DNA from: Chitinophaga sp. YR627
Lineage (GTDB): Bacteria; Bacteroidota; Bacteroidia; Chitinophagales; Chitinophagaceae
DNA: 64,000 bases
Assembly (NCBI RefSeq): GCF_900114995.1
Contig: NZ_FOUX01000008.1
Location: 1-64,000, forward strand
Direction: 5' to 3'
Positions 27,269 to 36,512 of the stretch are shown piece by piece (positions within the stretch are counted from its first letter, which is position 1; each line of letters opens with the position of its first letter). A program made the translations under genes and the position numbers. Below the pieces are notes generated by a model. That model made no database searches. It was not told the DNA's origin and saw only the letters and a list, made by a program, of their open reading frames with translations.

Positions 27269-27298
27269 AAACTGCCGGATGGTAATATCCGGCAGTTT
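27269..27298 (-). terminator. intrinsic terminator downstream of 27329-27787
   Basis: Perfect 11-bp arms (AAACTGCCGGA at 27269-27279, complement at 27288-27298), 8-base loop. On the minus strand the second arm runs into seven or more T residues. It terminates the gene whose stop lies 30 bases away and insulates the kinase operon. Confidence 0.85.
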
Positions 27299-27328
27299 TA
27301 GAACATGATTTATGTGGATGGGGAAACA

Positions 27329-27787
27329 TTAAATTTTGGAAAGCTGAAGCTCAGCAATTTTGTGACCAGTTCTGCTTTGATCGCCTGTACAATAAGGCGG
27401 ACAAGGCAATCCGAAGTTGAACGCGATTATCTCAGGTCCGTCTGGTGTAGAAACATACATGTCTTTATTTTCGGTTTTACCGGTCTGACCGGCTTTCTGC
27501 TGCGTAGCAACAAAAACTATCGTCTGCCTGTCCTGAAGTAATACGTTCTCCGGAAAAACAGATGGGTATGCCCCGAAATAAACCCTGATGCCATCTGCAC
27601 CAGCCGCTTCAGCAGTCTCGATATATTGCTTCAGCTCGTCCAGGCTGTACCATACGCTCAGAGAATCAGGCTTTCCAAGTCGCTCAGAATTAGCTCTCCA
27701 TCTGTTTTCTCTATAGTTTTCGCGTAACATTGAGACGTGCTTGTTATCTACGAACTGACCTGCTTTCATGATTTTTGCGGCTGACAT
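27329..27787 (-). CDS. hypothetical protein, unknown family
   Basis: About 152 residues from ATG 27787 (MSAAKIMKAGQFVDN); a longer frame to 27826 adds 13 residues with no support. No signal peptide or TM segment. Features: a segment YSLDELKQYIETAEAAGADGIRVYFGAYP near 54-82, with the look of a small alpha/beta fold, and a C-terminal region with PCPPYCTG, two Cys near the end that might bind metal. I recall similar uncharacterised proteins in Chitinophagaceae but cannot name a family. It has its own terminator and a 750-bp upstream gap. Confidence 0.65.
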   Translation of the reverse strand: MSAAKIMKAGQFVDNKHVSMLRENYRENRWRANSERLGKPDSLSVWYSLDELKQYIETAEAAGADGIRVYFGAYPSVFPENVLLQDRQTIVFVATQQKAGQTGKTENKDMYVSTPDGPEIIAFNFGLPCPPYCTGDQSRTGHKIAELQLSKI

Positions 27788-28537
27788 AAGATATGTATTT
27801 TTAGGTTTATTGAATCTCGTTAACAACCTAAAACTAGGTTTAAAAGCATAGGGGTTTTACTGTAAGTTTATGATTATCATAACATTACAAACATGAGAAA
27901 TTTATAATTACTATCTAATCAGATCATATATAGTTTTATATAATATAAAATCCGTGTATTTATGCTCCTTTTTTGTGTGAACATGAAGTTAAAACTGCGT
28001 GAATATCGGTATATTTTTACCGCATAATACCGGTGGTGAAAAAAAATCACATGTAACTACTGCTTTTTCTGTGTGCTTTCGTTCAGAATCTTCCCCTTAT
28101 TATATAACAATTGAAAAATGGCTGATTTCTCACCGGGAAACATCGGTTATATAATGACCGTGATTCACGCAGTTTGTATTTGCGTAAATCTACATTTCCT
28201 TTTGATTCATTGCCGGTTTTTTATCCCCACTTACCTCTAATGGAAAGACTGTTTATCAGTTATTTATCGCGTTAAAATGCGCTATTGGTATGAGTCACAG
28301 GCGTTTTGCTATACCGTGGTTTTTTTGCGTGTTATAACAGGTAACTTAAGGATGTGTCTTGCATTCTCCGTTTACGTTCTCGATGAAGGTCAGATCAACT
28401 TTATTTTCTCTAATATTGAGAAGGCAATTAAGCCTGAATGCTGATTTAAAATATTGTACCCTTTGAAAACCCTAATTGTATTGTCCCCCCCAAAGTACCA
28501 TAACTGGCCTGCTTTTTAGCAGGCCTTTTCTTTTGTA
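27788..28537. other. 750-bp gap with candidate small RNA
   Basis: No convincing coding frame. The stretch is AT-rich in its first half, and contains the run GTCCCCCCC at about 28482-28490 and a good plus-strand intrinsic terminator at 28506-28530. Because no plus-strand gene precedes that terminator, some plus-strand transcript probably starts inside this gap. I did not find a full -33/-7 pair to place its 5' end. Confidence 0.45.
28506..28530 (+). terminator. orphan plus-strand intrinsic terminator
   Basis: Perfect 7-bp GC-rich stem GGCCTGC/GCAGGCC with a 6-base loop, followed by a TTTTCTTTT tail on the plus strand. On the minus strand the stem is followed by AGTTATGG, not a T run, so it does not serve the minus-strand gene ending at 28538. 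Confidence 0.75.
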
Positions 28538-29050
28538 TTATTTCAACTTCGTGTTGCCTTCAATGATATACTCTTTCAATGCAGGAAGATCATGAAAGAA
28601 GCGAAAAGCTATGACCGTATCTGCTGTTTTATCATCTGCTGGACTGAACAATGTTATCTCCGTTTCGCTGTCTGTAATCCAGGCATTTTTTGTGCCTGCC
28701 GCGGCCTGACCGGTGGAGGGCTCTCCGTACAACTGACTCAATCGCCATGCCAGTTGTTCGTTGGCCTCCTGCGGATACAAAAAAATGCGGTTTATGAACC
28801 CGCCTTCGTTAATGCCGGCAAACAGGTATTGCAGGTCAATACCGGTGTCATCCCGTTCAATCGTACCCCTGGCATTGCCGGTAAAGGCATGATAATGAGC
28901 AGGATCCGGATAAACGCGGAAGCGGTTTTTGCAGTTATAAGAGGGAAAAGGTAACATGCCCGGAATATGTTCCGGCTTTTTTCCAAGCTGTATTTCACCA
29001 ATGCCCAGGTTGTGGAACCTGAAGCTGTAAGAGGGTGGTATCGCTTTCAT
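28538..29050 (-). CDS. hypothetical protein, unknown family
   Basis: 170 residues, no signal peptide. It has a mixed strand-rich N-terminal part (YSFRFHNLGIGEIQLGKKPE), a middle with paired strands, and a C-terminal helix (LPALKEYIIEGN). The stop lies 13 bases from an orphan terminator of opposite orientation. I do not recognise the family. The composition and clear lack of a better frame on the other strand support it being real. Confidence 0.65.
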   Translation of the reverse strand: MKAIPPSYSFRFHNLGIGEIQLGKKPEHIPGMLPFPSYNCKNRFRVYPDPAHYHAFTGNARGTIERDDTGIDLQYLFAGINEGGFINRIFLYPQEANEQLAWRLSQLYGEPSTGQAAAGTKNAWITDSETEITLFSPADDKTADTVIAFRFFHDLPALKEYIIEGNTKLK

Positions 29051-29089
29051 ATGTATGGGTTAGTACTTATAAATTTACACAAAAAAGTA

Positions 29090-29130
29090 AAAGGGACGGA
29101 CAAGAGGCATTTCCTCTCATCCGTCCCTTT
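29090..29130 (-). terminator. intrinsic terminator of the GH92 gene
   Basis: Perfect 11-bp arms (AAAGGGACGGA at 29090-29100, complement at 29120-29130) with an inner AAGAGG/CCTCT-type stem. On the minus strand it ends in a T-rich run. It lies 20 bases after the GH92 stop. Confidence 0.85.
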
Positions 29131-29149
29131 CCTTTTATGCGGGGAGCGA

Positions 29150-31459
29150 CTATTTCTTTGGCTTAGCACCCATCTGGAATACCAAACGGCCTCCATTCAT
29201 GATATCAGCATGACTGATAGCATTTTTTGTTACAGGTTGACCATTCAGGGTCACTTTCTGTACATATACGTTTTTGTCGCTCTGATTGATCGCTTCAACT
29301 GTAAACGTCTTACCATTTTCCAGCTGAATACTTGCTTCTTTTACTGCAGGGCTACCCAGGATGTACTCATCTGATCCCGGACATACAGGGTAGAAGCCCA
29401 GGGACGTAAAGATGTACCATGCACTCATTTGTCCGCAGTCATCGTTTCCACCCAGACCATCAGCACCTGGATGATACATTTTCTTTAGGATCATACGCAC
29501 TCTTTCCTGTGTTTTCCATGCTTCTCCGGTCCAGTTGTACAGGTATGCTACGTGGTGAGATGGCTCATTACCATGTACGTAGTTACCAATGATACCATCA
29601 CGGGTGATGTCTTCTGTCTCTGCAAAGAATTCATCAGGCAGGTGCATGGTGAACAGGGAATCCAGGTGTTTAGAGAAACGCTTTTTTCCACCGTTTAGTT
29701 CAATCAGCTGAGCAGGGTATTGCGGTACATACAGACTATAGTTCCATGCATTTCCTTCGATGAAGCCCTGATTGTCGGTTTTCAGCGGATCGAAGGCCAC
29801 ACGGAAAGTACCGTCATTCAGACGTGGACGCATGTAACCGATGCTGGCATCGTATACATTGCTGTAGTTCTGAGAGCGTTTGATAAATTCATCATAGATA
29901 TCCTGCTTGCCCAGTTTCTTCGCAATCTGTGCGATACACCAGTCATCATATGCATATTCCAGTGTTTTAGATACTGATGCGCCGCTCTTATCTTCTGGTA
30001 CATAACCTTTGTCGATGTAATAACCGATGCCATCATAACTACGGTGTCTTGCTGTTGTTACACAGGCTTCCAGTGCTTTTTCCTGATCGAAAGGTGCATT
30101 GCCTTTGATAATAGCATCTGCTATCAGGGATACGCTGTGATAACCGATCATACACCAGTTTTCATTGGCATAATGTGACCATACCGGCAGCATATGCTGT
30201 ACGCTCTGATCGTAGTGTGCAAGCAGAGACTGTACCATATCAGCGTTACGCTTAGGCTGGATAACGTTGAATAACGGATGCAATGCTCTGTAGGTATCCC
30301 ACAGGGAGAAAGTGGTATAGTTGGTAAAGCCTTCTGCTTTGTGGTTATTCTGATCCAGGCCACGGTAGCTACCATCAATGTCCATGTAAGTAGTAGGGCT
30401 GAGGAAGGCGTGGTACATCGCTGTATAGAAGTTGATCATCTCGTCGTTGCTGTTCAGCTGAGCGGTCACTTTATGCAGTTCTTTGTTCCATTGTGCCTGA
30501 CCATCCTGTTTTACCTTGTCGAAATCCCATCCTGGTATTTCTGCACGGAGGTTTGCCAGTGCTCCCTCGGTGCTTACCGGAGACAGCGCAAACTTGATCT
30601 TGATCTTTTCACCTGCCTGTACTTTGAAATCAAACCAGGCTCTGATCTGACGGCCAGCCATTTCAGGGAAATTATGTGCTACGTCAAACTTGCGCCAGAA
30701 GCCTTTGTATACATCATTTGCATAGTTCTGATGACCATACTGAGAGATCGGTTTGGAGAAGGACATGGCAAAATATTCTGTCCTCGTACGCGCCCATCCG
30801 TTAGTCTGACGATAACCAGTGATCAGGGTATCGTTTTCAACTCTTACGAATGTCCATACATTCTTGTTGCCATAGTTATAGATACCTGCCATCAGATCCA
30901 GGATGATATGCGCCTGGTCTGTCGCTTCGGTGAAAGTATACTGATGAAAGCCTACACGGTTGGTGGTGGTCAGTTCAGCAGTGATGTTATATTTATCGAG
31001 TTTTACTTTATAGTAGTCTGCTTCAGCTACTTCGTTATCGTGAGAGAAGGTAGAGCGGTAACCTGTTTCCGGATTTGTCGCTGTACCAGGGTTCAGCAGC
31101 AGTTTACCGGTAGTCGGCATGATCAGGAAATCTCCCAGATCAGAGTGACCGGTACCGCTGAAGTGCGTATGGCTGAAACCTGTAATGGTTTTATCTACAT
31201 ACTGGTATCCTGCGCAGTATTTATAAACGTCCGGGTTATAACGGCCGTTCATTTCATACGGAAGGGTATCTGTTTCCGGGCTCAGTTGCACCATTCCGAA
31301 TGGGACAGTGGCGCCGGGATAGGTATGTCCCATCTTCTCCGTACCGATAATAGGTTTAACATACTGCACCAGGTTTTTGTCCTGGGCCTGCAGGGAAAGC
31401 TGCGTGCATAATGATAATGCAGTGAATAATGAAAGACGAGTAGCCAAACGTGCGCCCAT
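29150..31459 (-). CDS. GH92 alpha-mannosidase, secreted
   Basis: Calcium-dependent exo-alpha-mannosidase family, mostly alpha-1,2 on N-glycan or yeast-type mannans. I start at ATG 31459; an in-frame TTG lies two codons before. The signal peptide ends around LSLQAQ. The 769-residue mature enzyme has the family's N-terminal beta-sandwich (NGRYNPDVYKYCAGYQYVDK, GFSHTHFSGTGHSDLGDF) and an (alpha/alpha)6 C-terminal domain (SLWDTYRALHPLF, then GGNDDCGQMSAWYIFTSLG with acidic Ca/catalytic residues). It stands alone with its own terminator, outside any SusCD operon. Confidence 0.94.
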   Translation of the reverse strand: MGARLATRLSLFTALSLCTQLSLQAQDKNLVQYVKPIIGTEKMGHTYPGATVPFGMVQLSPETDTLPYEMNGRYNPDVYKYCAGYQYVDKTITGFSHTHFSGTGHSDLGDFLIMPTTGKLLLNPGTATNPETGYRSTFSHDNEVAEADYYKVKLDKYNITAELTTTNRVGFHQYTFTEATDQAHIILDLMAGIYNYGNKNVWTFVRVENDTLITGYRQTNGWARTRTEYFAMSFSKPISQYGHQNYANDVYKGFWRKFDVAHNFPEMAGRQIRAWFDFKVQAGEKIKIKFALSPVSTEGALANLRAEIPGWDFDKVKQDGQAQWNKELHKVTAQLNSNDEMINFYTAMYHAFLSPTTYMDIDGSYRGLDQNNHKAEGFTNYTTFSLWDTYRALHPLFNVIQPKRNADMVQSLLAHYDQSVQHMLPVWSHYANENWCMIGYHSVSLIADAIIKGNAPFDQEKALEACVTTARHRSYDGIGYYIDKGYVPEDKSGASVSKTLEYAYDDWCIAQIAKKLGKQDIYDEFIKRSQNYSNVYDASIGYMRPRLNDGTFRVAFDPLKTDNQGFIEGNAWNYSLYVPQYPAQLIELNGGKKRFSKHLDSLFTMHLPDEFFAETEDITRDGIIGNYVHGNEPSHHVAYLYNWTGEAWKTQERVRMILKKMYHPGADGLGGNDDCGQMSAWYIFTSLGFYPVCPGSDEYILGSPAVKEASIQLENGKTFTVEAINQSDKNVYVQKVTLNGQPVTKNAISHADIMNGGRLVFQMGAKPKK

Positions 31460-31610
31460 TGTCAATGTGTATTTTAGCGATTAGATAACCCCGCAAAATA
31501 AAAGTTCCGGGGTAAACGACTTGTCACAGCCGGGTAAAAGAGTTTAAATGAAATGTAAATAATGAAAAAATGAGGCATTTTCAATATTTTGTCGGCAAAT
31601 TCAGCGAGCA

Positions 31611-32645
31611 GTGACAAAACCGATATTAGTAATAAAATTTGGGACAGCTTCCATTACACATGAAAACGGGGAGCTGGATGAAACAATAGTGGCTTCAATA
31701 GCCAGGCAGGTGGCCGATCTTAAGGATGAATACAATATCGTATTAGTGTCATCAGGAGCCGTAGCTGCAGGTAAGAAGTACCTGAAGAATTACGGGGGTA
31801 CGATGAGCGAACGTAAGGCAGCAGCGGCGATAGGTAACCCCTTGCTGCTAAGCAAATATGCCCGTTACTTCTCGCCGTATGACATCGCCATCGCCCAGAG
31901 TCTTTGTGAACGCAGGCATTTCAGCAACAGGGCCCAGTTCCTGCAGCTAAAGAAGACATATGAGGAATTATGGGCCAGTGGCGTGATCCCCGTGGCTAAT
32001 GAGAATGACGTGGTGAGTGACCTGGAACTGAAATTTTCAGATAACGACGAACTGGCCACCCTGATAGCAGTTGGTTTCGGCGCCAGTATGCTGCTGTTCA
32101 GCACTTCCGTAGGAGGCGTCCTTGACAGGGAAGGGAAGGTCGTTCCCAAGATAGATGCGATCGATGAGTCGATCCTGTCACTGGCAGACACCAAAAAGTC
32201 CAACCTCGGACTGGGAGGTATGGTATCCAAGCTCACTTTTGCCCGCCTGGCCACCCGGATGGGTATTAAAGTAGTGATATTCGGTATCCATACTACAGAT
32301 GGGATCCTGAATGCTATCGCGGGTAACACGGGTACTTTATGTCTGCCGCAGGAATGTAGTATGCCTGCCCGTAAGAAATGGCTGGCCAGCGGTAGTCTCG
32401 TAACCGGCCGTGTGCTGGTGGACGAGGGTGCGCTCGCAGCTCTGCAGAAAAGACGTAGTTTGCTGGCAGTAGGCGTCCTGACCGTGCTGGAGAGATTTGA
32501 AGGCGGAGAGGTCTTTGAGATCGTCGATGAGGAACATAATGTTATTGCAGTAGCGCGTGCGAAAGTGTCCTCTGATCTTTTGTCAGATGAGGGCAAGGTG
32601 CAGAATCTCGAGATCGCACATGCTGATGACATCGTGTTGTTATAA
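31611..32645 (+). CDS. proB: glutamate 5-kinase
   Basis: ProB phosphorylates glutamate to gamma-glutamyl phosphate, the first step of proline synthesis. 344 residues. It begins with GTG: no ATG occurs in frame near the N-terminus, and TKPILVIKFGTASIT is the family's true start. An amino-acid-kinase domain (SSGAVAAG near 46, NENDVVSD near 128) is followed by a C-terminal PUA domain (about 260-344). The E. coli enzyme is about 367 residues. It is followed by proA, whose likely ATG lies 24 bases downstream. Confidence 0.93.
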   Translation: MTKPILVIKFGTASITHENGELDETIVASIARQVADLKDEYNIVLVSSGAVAAGKKYLKNYGGTMSERKAAAAIGNPLLLSKYARYFSPYDIAIAQSLCERRHFSNRAQFLQLKKTYEELWASGVIPVANENDVVSDLELKFSDNDELATLIAVGFGASMLLFSTSVGGVLDREGKVVPKIDAIDESILSLADTKKSNLGLGGMVSKLTFARLATRMGIKVVIFGIHTTDGILNAIAGNTGTLCLPQECSMPARKKWLASGSLVTGRVLVDEGALAALQKRRSLLAVGVLTVLERFEGGEVFEIVDEEHNVIAVARAKVSSDLLSDEGKVQNLEIAHADDIVLL

Positions 32646-32669
32646 ACAATTGTGATAAAAAACCAGAAG

Positions 32670-33917
32670 ATGGAATCTATACAACCTTTACTGGAGAAGG
32701 CGCAGGCAGCCACCCCTTCACTCAAGACACTGCCTGATGCGCAAAAGCAGGAATTGCTGCGGAAGCTTTCCACTGTAGTGGAAGCAAATACCGATGCAAT
32801 CGTTGCGGAGAATAAAAAGGACCTGGATAAGATGTCTGATCAGGACCCCAAAAAAGACCGTTTATTATTAAATACTGCCCGCATTAAACAACTGGTGGAT
32901 AGTCTGAACGATATAGCCGGTCTGCAGGACCCGGCCAACCAGCTACTGGTGGAACGAACCCTGGACAATGGCTTACAGGTACAGAAACGTACAGTGCCCC
33001 TTGGCGTGGTAGGAGTTATATATGAATCAAGACCGAACGTTACACTGGATGTAGCGGCACTCTGTATCAGATCAGGGAATGTGGCCGTGTTACGTGGCGG
33101 TACAGACGCATTCCATACGAATATTATCCTGGTTGACCTGATACAGCAGGTACTAAAGGAGTTTAATGCCGATCCCAATGCAGTACAGTTATTGCCGGTA
33201 GACAGAGCGTTAATCGGTGAAATGCTGACAGCGGTTAAATATATTGATATCATTATCCCGCGCGGGTCACAGCAGCTGATCGACTATGTACGCGCAAATT
33301 CCAAAGTACCTGTTATCGAAACAGGAGCAGGGGTTTGTCATACTTATGTGGAAAAGACCGCAGACCTGAAGAAGGCCAGCGCTATTATCACCAACGCAAA
33401 AGTATCCCGCCCTTCCGTGTGTAATGCGCTGGATACGGTGCTGGTAGATAAAGATGTAGCGCCTGATTTACTGCGTTTGCTCGCTAATTCCTTACAGGAT
33501 TATGATGTAGAGATCTTTGCAGATGAACTGTCTTTTAACCTGTTGGAAGCCCTGGAATATCCTTACCTGATCAAGGCTACGCCTGCTGATTTCGGACGGG
33601 AATTCCTGGATTTTAAATGTTCGGTGAAAGTGGTAGATGGACTAGAGGAAGCCCTGCAACACATACAGGAATATTCATCCAAACACTCTGAAGCTATTAT
33701 ATCACAGAATACCACACTCAGCGAACGTTTCCTGAATGAAGTGGATGCTGCAGCCGTATATGTGAATGCTTCCACCAGATTTACAGACGGTGGCATATTC
33801 GGATTAGGTGCTGAAATTGGTATCTCTACCCAGAAGCTGCATGCACGCGGACCTTTTGCGCTGGAGAAACTGGTGACAGAGAAATGGTTCGTCAGAGGTG
33901 ACGGACAGGTCAGATAG
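32670..33917 (+). CDS. proA: gamma-glutamyl phosphate reductase
   Basis: ProA reduces gamma-glutamyl phosphate to glutamate-5-semialdehyde with NADPH. An aldehyde-dehydrogenase-like fold of 415 residues from ATG 32670; a GTG at 32652 would add six. Visible signatures: VGVIYESRPNVTLDVAALC (about 107-125), and the catalytic Cys in RPSVCNALDTVLV near 250. Its last codons overlap the convergent GH9 gene by 8 bases (33910-33917). proC is not in this window. Confidence 0.95.
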   Translation: MESIQPLLEKAQAATPSLKTLPDAQKQELLRKLSTVVEANTDAIVAENKKDLDKMSDQDPKKDRLLLNTARIKQLVDSLNDIAGLQDPANQLLVERTLDNGLQVQKRTVPLGVVGVIYESRPNVTLDVAALCIRSGNVAVLRGGTDAFHTNIILVDLIQQVLKEFNADPNAVQLLPVDRALIGEMLTAVKYIDIIIPRGSQQLIDYVRANSKVPVIETGAGVCHTYVEKTADLKKASAIITNAKVSRPSVCNALDTVLVDKDVAPDLLRLLANSLQDYDVEIFADELSFNLLEALEYPYLIKATPADFGREFLDFKCSVKVVDGLEEALQHIQEYSSKHSEAIISQNTTLSERFLNEVDAAAVYVNASTRFTDGGIFGLGAEIGISTQKLHARGPFALEKLVTEKWFVRGDGQVR

Positions 33918-36357
33918 TACAATCATCGACCCTTTTAAATCGATATCCTTTTTGTTTAAGATACTTAATCAGCTGTTGTAAATGCAGGTACAGTTTATCC
34001 CTTCTCCGGGGATCTGTACCTGCATGGATCAGCAGTATAACTCCATTCAGTTTTCCCGTCCGCTGCTGCTCAAAAGTCTTTACAGACTGAATGATCGTTT
34101 CACTGCTTTTGTAGGTTTTTCCCATTTCAGGATATGTATAATCTGCATTACTACCGGTACCCGGTGTGAAGCAGACAATCTGTAAGCCTAGGTTTGCAGA
34201 CCATTTAGCGATGCTGTCATTCCACCATTCATATGGCGGGATGAAGCAGTTGACCTTGTCGGTATCGATACCCAGTTGCCGCATGGCGACCAGGTTATTG
34301 TGGATATCTTCCGTGAATTGTTGCTGTGTTATCAACAGACTATCCCGCTTTTGCCAGTCGCAATACAAAAGGTGTTTATCTGAGTGCGGACCGAGATAAT
34401 GCCCTTCCCTATATAATCGCTGAATACCCGTTTTAAACTTCGACTGGCGATAAAAATTACCAGTAAAGAAAAAAGAACCTTTGACCTTTTCCTGTTGTAA
34501 AGTTTGTGTGATGGCGGATAGCCCCTCTCCGAATTCATCTGCTGTAAAGACCAGTGCAATTTCCTTATGCGTACTATCCATCCTGGTGATGCCTCCCTGT
34601 GTAACTGTATAACCTTTTTCTCTGGCGGCATGCTCCTGGGCTGCCAGCAGATAGATAAGCACAGCAGTACCATCCATAGTTGGTTCGTTGGTGCTGTAAT
34701 CGCCATAATCATCATGGTATACGGCCAGATCGCTCTGGAATTCCGCATATTCGTCTGCATCCTGTAACTGAATCCCGATCAGGTTTTTGAAGATATTCGT
34801 ATATACCGGACCATCTACCAGTCCGCCATCAATAGGATACTGTTTAAGGTGTGTAAAAGAAGAATGAGGATCCGTTGGGGTATCTCCATGAGCAGGCAAT
34901 CCATACACCATAGCAGTGCCCCAGGGATTACATCCGAAGATCCAGTCAAAACAGGCCTGTTCCAGTTGAAGATAAGTATTGTCACCGCTCAGTTCCCGGT
35001 ACCAGTAACACTGTATGGCAAAAGCGACGGTGAGATTATTGCTGCACCAGATGAATGGAATGCCCCTGTAAAATGCATTCTTCGAGGCTTTCTGCCAGAC
35101 CCGTTCTATCCCTTCCCGGTAATAGCGGATCAGGGTATCTTTTTGCGGACCTTTTATTTGTCTGGCCAGTTCTGCATGGCCCTGATTGATGAAAGGATAC
35201 CATTGATAATGGCGGGCAGTGTCTTTCCCTAACCAGGGCGTGACTGGTTCCTGGCGGGCAAAGTCGAGTGCATGGGGAAGGTAGGCTTTTCCCAGAGAAG
35301 CGGCTGCCAGTTCCATGTCATCTGTCCAGTTATCTTCTTCATAAAAATAGGGGGAACGCCCCGGCGCCGTCTGACAAACACCCGGTTTGGCCATTCCGAA
35401 AGCATAGGCAGCCCTGGCTTTATGACCGAGGGTATCTGCATAGCCGGCATGGATGTTTGTGAATAACTGTTGCCCAAGGGCAAAACAGCTGCTGAATTTT
35501 CCGGCGGTGGATGCAGTACCGGTAGTCCGGTTTTTATACTTCAGGAGCCCTTGTGGTTCGCCGGTACAGAAATATACAGGTCGTTCCAGTCCGCGGCCAT
35601 AAAAATTGGTATCCTGCTTTGGAATACGCATTCCCTGATGGTCCCTGTCATCACCTATCTGGTTATACATCCTGTCGTCCCGGGGATTCATTTTAATGAG
35701 CCAATCCAGCCCCCATTTTGCCTCATCTAGCACATCAGCTATACCATTGCCGCCTGGCAGACCGTTTGCCTGTAATGAGTCTGAAAATACGCCGGGGAAG
35801 TCGCGCCAGGCAGCCAGCAGGTGCCAGGTCGCGTTGGCAGAAGTAGTGACATATTGCAGATAGTCAGAGGCGTCATGCCAGCCACCGGAAACAGGGATAA
35901 ATGCTGTATCCGGGCCGTATACCGGAAAGCCGTCGTGCGTATGACAGGAGTCTTTCAGAAAAGGATTGAAACCGCTACGTTGCTGACGCATATATCGCAG
36001 ACAAAAGTCAGCAGCTCCTTTATAAGCAGTATCGCTGATGAGGAATGCCGGAGATGTTGCTTTTGCAGTTTGCAGATAGTACTGTCCGGGCGAGGTAAAA
36101 GAAGAGAAGTCCAGTCGGGCAGTTTGGCTGAAAGGACCATAAGCGCCTGCGGCCCTGCCTGCCTTTCCTTTATACACAACTTTGCCTGTAGCGGCGTTGA
36201 CCAGTTCAAAATATTTTAATGTATCTTGTTCTTTACTGCACCAAACCGCAACCTTGCTGCCCAGGGGCGCATATCCAAGTTGATTGATACGTATCAGGTC
36301 CGCAAGAACGGGAAGGCTGATAAATGCGGACAATACCAGCAGGAGCAGCTTTTTCAT
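33910..36357 (-). CDS. GH9 glycosidase fused to NodB-type deacetylase
   Basis: 815 residues from ATG 36357, signal peptide about 1-19. Residues about 20-110 form an Ig-like CelD_N domain (IRINQLGYAPLGSKVAVW). The GH9 domain has the paired Asp D162/D165 (GGWHDASDY) and acid E558 (STNEPTMDG). A linker leads to a polysaccharide-deacetylase domain at about 598-815: the motif normally TFDD is TADE (D607 kept, E608 replaces metal Asp), HSDKH at 658-662 keeps both metal His, IPPYEW replaces RxPY, and LIHAG holds H778. GH9 includes cellulases and exo-beta-glucosaminidases; fusion to a deacetylase and location beside the MurNAc genes favour an amino-sugar glycan. Substrate not shown by sequence. Confidence 0.88.
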   Translation of the reverse strand: MKKLLLLVLSAFISLPVLADLIRINQLGYAPLGSKVAVWCSKEQDTLKYFELVNAATGKVVYKGKAGRAAGAYGPFSQTARLDFSSFTSPGQYYLQTAKATSPAFLISDTAYKGAADFCLRYMRQQRSGFNPFLKDSCHTHDGFPVYGPDTAFIPVSGGWHDASDYLQYVTTSANATWHLLAAWRDFPGVFSDSLQANGLPGGNGIADVLDEAKWGLDWLIKMNPRDDRMYNQIGDDRDHQGMRIPKQDTNFYGRGLERPVYFCTGEPQGLLKYKNRTTGTASTAGKFSSCFALGQQLFTNIHAGYADTLGHKARAAYAFGMAKPGVCQTAPGRSPYFYEEDNWTDDMELAAASLGKAYLPHALDFARQEPVTPWLGKDTARHYQWYPFINQGHAELARQIKGPQKDTLIRYYREGIERVWQKASKNAFYRGIPFIWCSNNLTVAFAIQCYWYRELSGDNTYLQLEQACFDWIFGCNPWGTAMVYGLPAHGDTPTDPHSSFTHLKQYPIDGGLVDGPVYTNIFKNLIGIQLQDADEYAEFQSDLAVYHDDYGDYSTNEPTMDGTAVLIYLLAAQEHAAREKGYTVTQGGITRMDSTHKEIALVFTADEFGEGLSAITQTLQQEKVKGSFFFTGNFYRQSKFKTGIQRLYREGHYLGPHSDKHLLYCDWQKRDSLLITQQQFTEDIHNNLVAMRQLGIDTDKVNCFIPPYEWWNDSIAKWSANLGLQIVCFTPGTGSNADYTYPEMGKTYKSSETIIQSVKTFEQQRTGKLNGVILLIHAGTDPRRRDKLYLHLQQLIKYLKQKGYRFKRVDDCTI

Positions 36358-36512
36358 ATACACGCGGTTTTGGTTGAAGTACTGTGAAAATATAAATTAA
36401 TTCGTTTTTCTGCATACAAATGCTATTTATTTTGCGTTTTTGTGTTTATATTTAAAACGTGAATGTGCGTTTTTGTGCAGGTTTTTATCAACTGAAATAA
36501 TAATTCCCGGGT

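Noticed and set aside
30278-31411. Plus-strand 377-codon frame opposite GH92
   Set aside because: It lies wholly inside GH92, with the Cys/Phe/Val-rich make-up of an antisense shadow; no domain seen.
31865-32773. Minus-strand 302-codon frame opposite proB/proA
   Set aside because: Ser/Ala-rich antisense translation of proB; no independent evidence.
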